This document shows positions 1-6,039 of a stretch of 7,882 bases of DNA, piece after piece. The translations under genes were made by a program, and so were the position numbers. Within the stretch, counting starts at the first letter, position 1, and each line of letters begins with the position of its first letter. Origin of the DNA: Anaerotignum sp. (GTDB taxonomy: Bacteria; Bacillota; Clostridia; Lachnospirales; Anaerotignaceae); assembly GCA_017560955.1 (NCBI GenBank), contig JAFZDV010000116.1:1-7882 (forward strand). Direction: 5' to 3'. The notes below the pieces were generated by a model. The model saw only the letters and a list, made by a program, of their open reading frames with translations. It was not told where the DNA came from and ran no database searches.

Positions 1-333
1 GTGCTGATGCGTCAGATGATGGGTCATCCTCCGTTTTCAAGTTTTTTCAGTATTCTGGTGACGGGAGAAGAAAAAGCAGAAGTGGAAATGGCGGCACAGA
101 AACTGGCAAGCGAACTGGCAAAGGCAGACGGCGAAGGTATCGCCATGATATTAGGGCCTGTGCCTGCGGCATTACCCAGATTTCGCGGGGAATATCGTTA
201 TCAGCTGATCGTGAAGGCGGCAGAGGAAGATGCCCTCAGGGAACTGGTACTGCCTGTGGTGGAAAAGATGAAAAAAGACAGAAAATCCAATGTGAAATAT
301 CAGTTGGCACTGAATCCGACGAATATTGTATAA
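1..333 (+). CDS. priA: Primosomal protein N' (PriA helicase), C-terminal fragment
   Basis: PriA is the 3'-5' superfamily 2 DNA helicase that reloads the replisome at stalled forks. Only the last 110 codons are present; the gene enters from the left edge, so the GTG at base 1 is an internal valine codon and not a start. What can be seen is the C-terminal domain: R-x-M-x-G-H-P-P-F near residues 4-12 matches the family's R-x-x-x-x-Y-P-P-F segment. It is followed by an alpha/beta stretch, then G-P-V-P-A near residues 52-56, R-x-x-x-x-Y-R-Y-Q-L near 60-69, and the short tail A-L-N-P-T-N-I-V in place of the usual aspartate-proline ending. The helicase motifs and zinc-binding cysteines lie upstream and cannot be checked. 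priA just before def and fmt is the usual clostridial order. A hairpin with a T run lies about 120 bases after the stop. Confidence 0.9.
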   Translation: MLMRQMMGHPPFSSFFSILVTGEEKAEVEMAAQKLASELAKADGEGIAMILGPVPAALPRFRGEYRYQLIVKAAEEDALRELVLPVVEKMKKDRKSNVKYQLALNPTNIV

Positions 334-354
334 ACTTGGATTTTATGTTAAAAT
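326..354 (+). promoter_or_regulatory. Candidate sigma-A extended -10 promoter for def
   Basis: The -10 box TAAAAT (349-354) has five of six consensus bases and is preceded by TG at 346-347 with one base between, an extended -10. A weak -35, TTGTAT (326-331), lies 17 bases upstream and overlaps the last priA codons. Transcription would start near 361 and give a leader of roughly 200 nt before def. Prediction from sequence only; the region is AT-rich, so chance matches are possible. Confidence 0.45.
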
Positions 355-363
355 AATTTTCGT

Positions 364-393
364 GAAAAGCGGAGAAAAGCACGGAAAAGACAA
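364..393 (+). repeat. Three imperfect 10-base tandem repeats
   Basis: GAAAAG recurs at exactly 10-base steps at 364, 374 and 384, with the remaining four bases of each unit variable. The units lie just after the predicted transcription start of the def leader. The spacing equals about one DNA helical turn. No function is assigned; it may be a binding array or chance in a purine-rich leader. Confidence 0.4.
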
Positions 394-453
394 CGAAATC
401 AATTAATTGTTTGCATGGAAGTGTGGAGTTGGCTTTTTTGTGATTTGAGGAGC

Positions 454-497
454 AAAGCGACCGAAAGAAACGAAGTTTCTTGAGGTTCCGCTTTTTT
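454..497 (+). terminator. Rho-independent terminator-like hairpin after priA, upstream of def
   Basis: The inner stem is seven perfect pairs (465-471 with 475-481) closing a GAA loop. Below it lie tandem G-A mismatches (463-464 opposite 482-483), then three pairs (460-462 with 484-486). A two-base bulge (487-488) separates these from a basal stem of 454-459 with 489-494. A run of six T (492-497) follows directly. This is a convincing intrinsic terminator shape. It may end priA transcription, or act as an attenuator if transcription starts at the candidate promoter near 326-354. Confidence 0.7.
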
Positions 498-567
498 AAG
501 AAATTTTTATGAAGAAATTCTGATTTTGTTCAAATTCTGGAGATAGTATTAAACAGGAGGAATAGAT

Positions 568-1017
568 ATGGCAATTCGTACAATCCGTATCAGCACAGAC
601 GAAGTGCTGAGAAAAACATGTAAAGAAGTAAAAGAAATCACACCCAACCTGATCACACTGCTGGATGATATGGCAGACACAATGTATGATGCAAACGGCG
701 TTGGTCTGGCTGCACCCCAGGTAGGTATCCTGAAAAGAGTGGTTGTTATCGATATTGGCGAAGGTCTGGTAGAACTGATCAACCCTGTGATCCTGGAAAC
801 AAGCGGTTCTCAGACAGATGATGAAGGCTGCCTGAGCGTTCCCGGCAAATATGCACCCGTGGAAAGACCTAACTATGTAAAAGCAAAAGCAATGGACAGA
901 GATGGCAACGAATTCATCATCGAAGGTGAAGAACTGATGGCTCGTGCTCTGTGCCATGAAATCGACCATCTGGACGGCATCCTGTATATCGACAAGGCTC
1001 TGCCCGTGGAAGAATAA
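568..1017 (+). CDS. def: Peptide deformylase
   Basis: This metalloenzyme removes the N-formyl group from the starting methionine of new proteins at the ribosome exit. All three signature motifs are present in order: G-V-G-L-A-A-P-Q (residues 44-51), E-G-C-L-S (86-90) and H-E-I-D-H (130-134). Metal ligands are Cys88, His130 and His134, with Glu131 as catalytic base; Fe2+ is the usual metal in the family. At 149 residues it is compact, a little shorter than the 169-residue E. coli enzyme, with little beyond the third motif. The start is supported by AGGAGG at 555-560, seven bases before ATG. fmt follows after 12 bases, and the fmt ribosome binding site overlaps the def stop, so the two are very probably co-transcribed and coupled. 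All 15 leucines are CTG, a sign of high expression or strong codon selection. Confidence 0.97.
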   Translation: MAIRTIRISTDEVLRKTCKEVKEITPNLITLLDDMADTMYDANGVGLAAPQVGILKRVVVIDIGEGLVELINPVILETSGSQTDDEGCLSVPGKYAPVERPNYVKAKAMDRDGNEFIIEGEELMARALCHEIDHLDGILYIDKALPVEE

Positions 1018-1029
1018 GGAGGAAATCCA

Positions 1030-1959
1030 ATGAAAGTGATTTTTATGGGTACACCCGATTTTGCGGTGTATTCTCTGAAAGCTCTGCTGACCAAGCATGA
1101 GGTTGTGGCCGTTGTGACACAGCCCGACAAACCTAAGGGCAGAGGTAAAAAAATGCAGTTCACTCCCGTTAAGGAACTGGCACTGGAACATGGTATCGAA
1201 GTGCTGCAGCCCATCAAGGTGAGAGAACCCGAAATGATCGAAAAACTGCGCAGCTACGATGCAGACCTGATTGCTGTTACAGCATTCGGTCAGCTGCTGC
1301 CTGAAGATATCCTGAATATGCCTAAATACGGCTGCATCAATGTACATGGCTCTCTGCTGCCTGAATACAGAGGTGCGGCACCCATGCAGCGTGCCATCAT
1401 CGATGGTAAAAAAGTGACAGGTATCACAACCATGTTTATGGCAAAAGGTATGGATACAGGTGATATGCTGCTGAAAGCAGAAGTGGAAATTCTGCCCACA
1501 GATAACTTTGAAGACCTGCATGATAAAATGGCTGTGATCGGTGCAGACCTGCTGCTGGAAACAATCGATGGTCTGGAAGCAGGCACGATTGAAAGAATCC
1601 CTCAGGATGATGCAAAAGCAACACATGCGCCTATGCTGTTCAAGGAAACAGGTCATATTGACTGGACAATGGAAGGCCAGAGAATCATTGATCTGATGAG
1701 AGGTATGTATCCCGGTCATGGTGCATACGCTGTTTTTGAAGAAGAACCTCTGAAAATGTTCTGGGCGGAAAAAGAAGACAAAGAATATCCCGAAGCTGCA
1801 TACGGGGAAATCGTAGAAGTCACAAAGAAAGACTTTGCGGTAAAATGCGGCGACGGCATCCTGCGCATCAAAGAAGTGCAGGCTCGCGGCGGGAAGAAAA
1901 TGGCGGCTGATGCATATCTGCGTGGTCATGCCATGGAAACGGGCGTCCTGTTAAAATAA
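1030..1959 (+). CDS. fmt: Methionyl-tRNA formyltransferase
   Basis: Transfers a formyl group from 10-formyltetrahydrofolate to Met-tRNAfMet, making the bacterial initiator tRNA. The N-terminal Rossmann-like domain starts with F-M-G-T-P-D-F (residues 5-11), followed by the tRNA-contacting loop Q-P-D-K-P-K-G-R-G (31-39). The active site is N-x-H at 104-106 in I-N-V-H-G-S-L-L-P, followed by Y-R-G-A-A-P (113-118) and G-M-D-T-G-D (140-145). Asn104, His106 and Asp142 correspond to the catalytic triad of the E. coli enzyme. Residues from about 205 form the C-terminal tRNA-binding barrel. The length of 309 residues is normal. The site AAGGAGG (1016-1022) overlaps the def stop and lies seven bases before ATG. 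Pairing with def puts addition and removal of the formyl group under shared control. Gly107 replaces the more common alanine of H-A-S-L-L-P, a mild variation. Confidence 0.97.
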   Translation: MKVIFMGTPDFAVYSLKALLTKHEVVAVVTQPDKPKGRGKKMQFTPVKELALEHGIEVLQPIKVREPEMIEKLRSYDADLIAVTAFGQLLPEDILNMPKYGCINVHGSLLPEYRGAAPMQRAIIDGKKVTGITTMFMAKGMDTGDMLLKAEVEILPTDNFEDLHDKMAVIGADLLLETIDGLEAGTIERIPQDDAKATHAPMLFKETGHIDWTMEGQRIIDLMRGMYPGHGAYAVFEEEPLKMFWAEKEDKEYPEAAYGEIVEVTKKDFAVKCGDGILRIKEVQARGGKKMAADAYLRGHAMETGVLLK

Positions 1960-1976
1960 GATAGGAGGACTCAACT

Positions 1977-2687
1977 ATGTATTATGGTTATGGCTATGGA
2001 TACGGCATGGATCCCATGTATTTTCTGGTGATCCTTGCGTTCATCTTCTCCATGGTGGCGCAGACAAAAGTATCCACTACATTCAAAAAATATTCCAGAG
2101 TAAGAAACAGAGCAGGTTTTACAGGCGCACAGGTGGCAACACAGATGCTGCAGAATGCAGGTATCTATGATGTCAGCGTACAGCGTGTGGCTGGTAACCT
2201 GACAGACCATTACGACCCCAGAACAAAGACACTGCGTCTTTCTCAGAGTGTATATGACAGCACATCTGTAGCGGCACTGGGTGTTGCAGCTCATGAAACA
2301 GGTCATGCCATTCAGCATGATGTAGGTTATGCGCCTCTGGGTCTGAGAAGCATGCTGGTGCCTCTGGCAAACTTTGGTTCTAAACTGGCGATGCCTCTGA
2401 TCCTGATCGGTTTCTTTGTTGCAGGCGGCGGCAGCACGCTGGTAACGATCGGTATCCTGTTTTTCTCTCTGTCTGTACTGTTTACACTGATCACTCTGCC
2501 TGTGGAATTCAATGCATCCCACAGAGCCATCGATCTGCTGGTAGCAGATGGTTTTTTGGCAAGCGATGAGATCGGCGGCGCGAAGAAAGTACTGAGTGCA
2601 GCAGCAATGACTTATGTTGCAGCGGCATTTGCAGCGATTGCGGAACTGCTTCACCTGCTTGCTATTTTCGGCAGAAGAGACGATTAA
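1977..2687 (+). CDS. Membrane zinc metallopeptidase, YugP family (Zn_peptidase_2)
   Basis: A 236-residue predicted membrane protease whose substrate is not known. The gluzincin-type motif H-E-T-G-H is at residues 106-110, with His106 and His110 as zinc ligands and Glu107 as the catalytic base. Glu177 in L-P-V-E-F-N-A-S, conserved in the family, is the likely third ligand. Hydrophobic segments lie near 14-29, 139-150, 153-175 and 208-230, so the protein is probably anchored at both ends and in the middle, with the active site next to the membrane. The N-terminus is an unusual run of tyrosine-glycine pairs (residues 2-10). AGGAGG at 1963-1968 lies eight bases before ATG, only 17 bases after fmt, so it is read as the third gene of the def operon. 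A terminator follows at once. Family call is firm from H-E-x-x-H, the L-P-V-E-F segment and context; the biological role is open. YugP is the B. subtilis family name. Confidence 0.9.
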   Translation: MYYGYGYGYGMDPMYFLVILAFIFSMVAQTKVSTTFKKYSRVRNRAGFTGAQVATQMLQNAGIYDVSVQRVAGNLTDHYDPRTKTLRLSQSVYDSTSVAALGVAAHETGHAIQHDVGYAPLGLRSMLVPLANFGSKLAMPLILIGFFVAGGGSTLVTIGILFFSLSVLFTLITLPVEFNASHRAIDLLVADGFLASDEIGGAKKVLSAAAMTYVAAAFAAIAELLHLLAIFGRRDD

Positions 2688-2694
2688 AAAAGAT

Positions 2695-2727
2695 AAGGCT
2701 GACTCCTGAAAGGGGGTTAGCCTTTTT
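2695..2727 (+). terminator. Rho-independent terminator of the def-fmt-peptidase run
   Basis: AAGGCT (2695-2700) pairs with AGCCTT (2719-2724). The stem continues through 2701-2707 with 2711-2718, with one bulged G and G-T pairs, and closes on a GAA loop (2708-2710). Five T at 2723-2727 follow. It starts seven bases after the peptidase stop, which is typical. It separates this operon from rsmB, which has its own promoter. Confidence 0.88.
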
Positions 2728-2785
2728 GACGTTTTATAAGGTTGTGAAAAGTGGGACGTTTTTTGGCGAAAGTCGGGTGAAATCC

Positions 2786-2814
2786 TTGAAGAGCATGGCT
2801 TTTTGTCGTATAAT
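2786..2814 (+). promoter_or_regulatory. Sigma-A type promoter for rsmB-rlmN-stp-prkC
   Basis: TTGAAG (2786-2791) and a perfect TATAAT (2809-2814) are separated by exactly 17 bases. Transcription would start near 2821, leaving a leader of about 40 nt before rsmB. It sits after the preceding terminator, so it probably drives the four-gene run down to the kinase. Best promoter match in the window, but still a prediction. Confidence 0.75.
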
Positions 2815-2859
2815 ATTATGTTGAGAAAGAATGACTAGAGTAATGGAAGGAATGGAAAA

Positions 2860-4203
2860 ATGATCCAGATCAATCCCAGAGAAATCGCGGCGGAAGCTCT
2901 CATGGAAATCATGACGGAAGAAGCCTATAACAATATGACACTGAGAAGATTACTCAGACAGAATGGTGCCATGTCCAGACAGGACAGAGCCTTCGTAACA
3001 GAAGTGGTAAATGGTACTTTGAGAAATCTTATTTACATTGACCATGTGCTGAACACTTTTTCTAAAACAAAGACAGACAAAATGAAGCCCTGGCTGCTGG
3101 CAGTCATGCGTTCTGCAGTATATCAGATGTACTTTATGGCAGTGCCCGATTCTGCGGCATGTAATGAAGCGGTAAAACTGGCAGGCGTAAGAGGTTATGC
3201 TTCCCTGAAAGGCTTTGTGAATGGCGTTCTGCGTACAGCGGCAAAACAGAAAAACGAAATTCCCATGCCTGAAAAAGGTACGGCGGAATACCTTTCTGTG
3301 GCATATTCCCATCCCCTGTGGCTGGTGAGAATGTGGATGGCGTATTACGGCTACGAAGAAGCAGAAATGATCTGCGCCTTTGATAATGAAGCGCCCGATG
3401 TGACCATCCGTGTGAATACATTGAAAACAAACAGAAAAGAACTGAAAGAAATGCTGGAAAAAGCAGGTGTGGAAGTGGCTGAGGGCCGTGTTTCCGAAAA
3501 TGCCCTGCATCTGACAAAAACAGCAGACCTGAGCAGACTGGAAGCTTTTCAGAAAGGCCTGTTCCATGTGCAGGATGAAAGTTCTCAGCTGGCTGTGAAG
3601 ATTCTGGACCCTCAGAAAGGCGAAAGCATCATGGATATGTGTGCGGCGCCCGGCGGTAAAAGTTTCACAACGGCAGAACAGATGGAAAACGAAGGAAACC
3701 TGATTTCCTGCGATATTTATGAGCATAAAATCGAACTGATGGAAGAAGGGGCGGAACGCCTTGGCATCAGCATGATGGAATGTAAGGTAAAAGATGCGGC
3801 GGAAAAAGAGGATGAACATGAACTGTTCGACCGTATTCTGGTGGATGCGCCCTGTTCCGGTCTGGGGCTGATGCGCAAGAAGCCTGATATCCGCCTGAAA
3901 AAAGATGGTAATGAAATCGACAGCCTGACAAAGATCCAGAGAGAAATTCTGGAAAATGCGGCAGGCTATGTGAAAAAAGGCGGTGTTCTGGTGTACAGCA
4001 CCTGTACCCTGTGCCGCAAGGAAAATGAAAAGAATCTGGAATGGTTCCTGAAAAATCACCCTGAATTTGAGGCGGAAGATATCACATCTTTCCTGCCTGC
4101 AGACTGGAAGGTGGATACAGCAGAACAGGGTTACATTACGCTGCTGCCCCACAAAACAGGAACAGATGGCTTCTTTATTTCCAGAATGAGAAGAAAGGAT
4201 TAA
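2860..4203 (+). CDS. rsmB: 16S rRNA (cytosine(967)-C(5))-methyltransferase
   Basis: Methylates C967 of 16S rRNA using S-adenosylmethionine; also known as sun. Residues 1 to about 135 form the NusB-like RNA-binding domain of the family, and the rest is the m5C methyltransferase domain. R-V-N-T-L-K marks the entry to the second part. F-H-V-Q-D-E-S-S is followed by the SAM-binding D-M-C-A-A-P-G-G-K (259-267), motif IV D-A-P-C-S-G (329-334) and motif VI S-T-C-T (380-383). Cys382 is the expected nucleophile and Cys332 the cysteine needed for product release, so both catalytic cysteines are present. Length 447 is normal. The start fits the family N-terminus (N-P-R-x-x-A). The ribosome binding site is weaker than its neighbours' (GGAAGG, 2845-2850), and a ten-codon ORF overlaps the start by four bases. 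rlmN begins three bases after the stop. Confidence 0.95.
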   Translation: MIQINPREIAAEALMEIMTEEAYNNMTLRRLLRQNGAMSRQDRAFVTEVVNGTLRNLIYIDHVLNTFSKTKTDKMKPWLLAVMRSAVYQMYFMAVPDSAACNEAVKLAGVRGYASLKGFVNGVLRTAAKQKNEIPMPEKGTAEYLSVAYSHPLWLVRMWMAYYGYEEAEMICAFDNEAPDVTIRVNTLKTNRKELKEMLEKAGVEVAEGRVSENALHLTKTADLSRLEAFQKGLFHVQDESSQLAVKILDPQKGESIMDMCAAPGGKSFTTAEQMENEGNLISCDIYEHKIELMEEGAERLGISMMECKVKDAAEKEDEHELFDRILVDAPCSGLGLMRKKPDIRLKKDGNEIDSLTKIQREILENAAGYVKKGGVLVYSTCTLCRKENEKNLEWFLKNHPEFEAEDITSFLPADWKVDTAEQGYITLLPHKTGTDGFFISRMRRKD

Positions 4204-4206
4204 GAT

Positions 4207-5256
4207 ATGGCGAAAATTGATATCAAATCCATGAATATAAACGAACTGGAAAACCTGCTGAAGGATTTGGGGGAACCTAAATTCCGTGCAAAGCAGATTT
4301 TCGACTGGCTTCATGCCAAACAGGTGGACAGTTTCGAGGAAATGACAAACCTTTCCAAAGGTCTTCGTGAAAAACTGGCAGAAACAGCATCCATTAATGG
4401 TGTGGAAATCGTCAGAAAACTGGTTTCCCAGATCGACGGGACAAGAAAATACCTCTTTGCACTTTCCGATGGTGCCATCATCGAAAGTGTACTGATGAAA
4501 TATGAACACGGCAATACAGTCTGCATTTCCACACAGGTTGGTTGCCGTATGGGCTGCAAATTCTGTGCCTCTACTCTGGACGGCGTGGAACGCGGTCTGA
4601 CAGCAGGGGAAATGCTTTCCCAGATCTATGCCATCCAGAAGGACTGCGGCGAAAGAGTCCATGGTACTGTGTTGATGGGTAGCGGTGAACCTCTGGATAA
4701 CTATGATAATGTGGTGAAATTCCTGCGCCTCATCAATGACCCCAAAGGTCAGAACATGGGCCAGCGCCATATTACCCTTTCCACCTGTGGTCTGGTGGAC
4801 AAAATGTATGATCTGGCTGAGGAAGATCTGCAGATCACGCTGGCGGTTTCCCTGCATGCACCCAATGACGGTATCCGCACACAGACCATGCCTATTGCGA
4901 AGGTTTACAGCATGGATAAACTGCTGCAGGCCTGCAGAGATTATGCAGATAAAACAAAGCGTCGCATCACTTTCGAGTATGCGCTTATTCACGGCGTAAA
5001 TGACGGTGATGAACATGCATGGGAACTGGTGAAGAAACTGAGAGATATGCTCTGCCATGTGAACCTGATTCCTGTGAATGACGTAAAAGAAAGAAACTAT
5101 GTGAAAAGTACTGCTGACAGGGTGAAACGCTTTGCGGGCATCCTGAATGAAAATGGCGTGGAAACTACCGTCAGACGCAAACTGGGCAGCGATATTGACG
5201 CAGCCTGCGGTCAGCTCAGACGAAGCCATATGAAAGAACAGACAGAAAATAACTGA
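4207..5256 (+). CDS. rlmN: Dual-specificity 23S rRNA A2503 / tRNA A37 C2-methyltransferase
   Basis: A radical-SAM enzyme that methylates C2 of A2503 in 23S rRNA, and of A37 in some tRNAs, through a methyl-cysteine intermediate. The cluster motif is Cys113, Cys117 and Cys120 (C-x-x-x-C-x-x-C). Cys334 in A-A-C-G-Q-L corresponds to the methyl-carrying Cys355 of E. coli, and Cys106, seven residues before the cluster, matches E. coli Cys118. All key cysteines are therefore present. G-S-G-E-P-L-D-N-Y, a variant of the usual G-M-G-E-P-L, is the SAM-binding segment. Length 349 is typical. Cfr-type antibiotic resistance is unlikely: the context is chromosomal housekeeping and the N-terminal part reads as RlmN, though both families share the cysteines. 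ATG lies three bases after rsmB, with AAAGGA (4194-4199) inside the rsmB end, so translation is probably coupled. The gene contains no TTA, CTA or TCA codon. Confidence 0.95.
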   Translation: MAKIDIKSMNINELENLLKDLGEPKFRAKQIFDWLHAKQVDSFEEMTNLSKGLREKLAETASINGVEIVRKLVSQIDGTRKYLFALSDGAIIESVLMKYEHGNTVCISTQVGCRMGCKFCASTLDGVERGLTAGEMLSQIYAIQKDCGERVHGTVLMGSGEPLDNYDNVVKFLRLINDPKGQNMGQRHITLSTCGLVDKMYDLAEEDLQITLAVSLHAPNDGIRTQTMPIAKVYSMDKLLQACRDYADKTKRRITFEYALIHGVNDGDEHAWELVKKLRDMLCHVNLIPVNDVKERNYVKSTADRVKRFAGILNENGVETTVRRKLGSDIDAACGQLRRSHMKEQTENN

Positions 5257-5276
5257 GAAAGAAAAAGATTCACCAG

Positions 5277-5284
5277 AGGAGGTG
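5277..5284 (+). promoter_or_regulatory. Strong ribosome binding site that fixes a TTG start
   Basis: AGGAGGTG matches the anti-Shine-Dalgarno sequence over eight bases, with nine bases between AGGAGG and TTG at 5292. No upstream ATG in frame fits better, and later ATG codons would remove the essential N-E-D motif of the phosphatase. The TTG is therefore the start. Confidence 0.85.
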
Positions 5285-5291
5285 GACGAAC

Positions 5292-6023
5292 TTGAAAGCA
5301 GTTGGGATAAGCGATATTGGCAAATGTCGCAAGAATAATGAAGATGCATACTATATCTCGGCAGGGGAAGATCATGCAGAGAATTTATATCTGGTAGCGG
5401 ATGGTATGGGTGGCTGTAATGCCGGAGAGGTTGCCTCAAACAGTGCCATCGAAGCCTTTCTTGCTCATTTCTGGAAGGAAATGAAACATGCGACGACGGA
5501 AGATATGCTGGATATGATGACAGGTGCCATGGCGGCGGCCAATAAAGAAGTCTACACCAAGTCCAATTCTGCAAGGGAATTTGCGGAAATGGGGACTACC
5601 ATCGTAGCGGCAGCCGTTCGTGAAGAAAAAGTGTATGTTGCCCATGTAGGGGACAGCAGAGCTTATATCTTCCGCAAAAGAGAGATGATCCCTCTGACCA
5701 CAGACCATTCCTATGTGATGGAACTGGTGAAGATGGGAAATATCACGAAAGAAGAAGCGGCAACACACCCCAAACGCAATGTGATCACCCGTGCCATCGG
5801 TATTAAAAATACGGTGGAAACAGATACAGCGATCCATGCATTGCAGAAAAATGATATCATCGTCCTCTGCACAGACGGTCTGTGCGGCATGTTAAAGGAT
5901 GAGGAAATGGCAAAAATCCTGAATAAACGTACGGATCTGGAAAGAAAAGCAGAACTGCTGGTGGCGGAAGCCAACAAAAAAGGCGGTTTTGACAATATTT
6001 CTCTGATTCTGGTTCAGATATAA
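5292..6023 (+). CDS. stp: PP2C-family Ser/Thr protein phosphatase (Stp/PrpC)
   Basis: Removes phosphate from proteins modified by the partner kinase encoded next; cytosolic and metal-dependent (Mn2+/Mg2+). Motifs in order are G-x-x-R-x-x-N-E-D ending at Asp18, V-A-D-G-M-G-G (35-41), G-D-S-R-A-Y (120-125), C-T-D-G-L (193-197) and G-G-F-D-N-I-S (231-237). Asp18, Asp37, Gly38, Asp195 and Asp234 are the expected metal-site residues, so the enzyme should be active. Length 243 is normal for the bacterial minimal PP2C fold. Start is TTG, supported by a near-perfect ribosome binding site. Cys42 follows D-G-M-G-G where many relatives have histidine, a mild oddity. It lies 35 bases after rlmN and 16 bases before the kinase. 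No transmembrane segment is seen. Also called prpC. Confidence 0.95.
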   Translation: MKAVGISDIGKCRKNNEDAYYISAGEDHAENLYLVADGMGGCNAGEVASNSAIEAFLAHFWKEMKHATTEDMLDMMTGAMAAANKEVYTKSNSAREFAEMGTTIVAAAVREEKVYVAHVGDSRAYIFRKREMIPLTTDHSYVMELVKMGNITKEEAATHPKRNVITRAIGIKNTVETDTAIHALQKNDIIVLCTDGLCGMLKDEEMAKILNKRTDLERKAELLVAEANKKGGFDNISLILVQI

Positions 6024-6039
6024 GTAGGAGGTTACACAG

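Noticed and set aside
1..3. GTG as a start codon for a 110-residue protein
   Set aside because: The peptide matches the PriA C-terminus from its first residues, and there is no upstream sequence to show a ribosome binding site; it is an internal codon at the window edge.
460..488. K-turn motif in the pre-def hairpin
   Set aside because: Tandem G-A mismatches are present, but the bulge is three pairs away instead of directly adjacent, so the K-turn layout is not met.
496..1929. 477-codon open frame on the minus strand
   Set aside because: Codon-aligned shadow of def and fmt, with the same skewed composition. The sense genes have full motif sets.
2728..2777. Direct repeat GACGTTTT (2728 and 2755) and AAAGTGGG/AAAGTCGGG resembling an MraZ box
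   Set aside because: The TGGG-like units are about 21 bases apart and one is altered, not the regular 10-base array of MraZ sites, and no cell-division genes follow. The 8-base repeat is short enough for chance.
4207..5256. Cfr-type rRNA methyltransferase (antibiotic resistance)
   Set aside because: The shared cysteines do not separate the families, but the 349-residue length, RlmN-like N-terminus and the conserved rsmB-rlmN-stp-prkC order point to RlmN. No mobile element is nearby.
2950..5574. 874-codon open frame on the minus strand
   Set aside because: It lies opposite rsmB and rlmN in the codon-aligned antisense frame and is explained by missing TTA, CTA and TCA codons. Its translation is rich in His, Cys and Phe, has no recognisable domain, and no ribosome binding site or promoter is evident.
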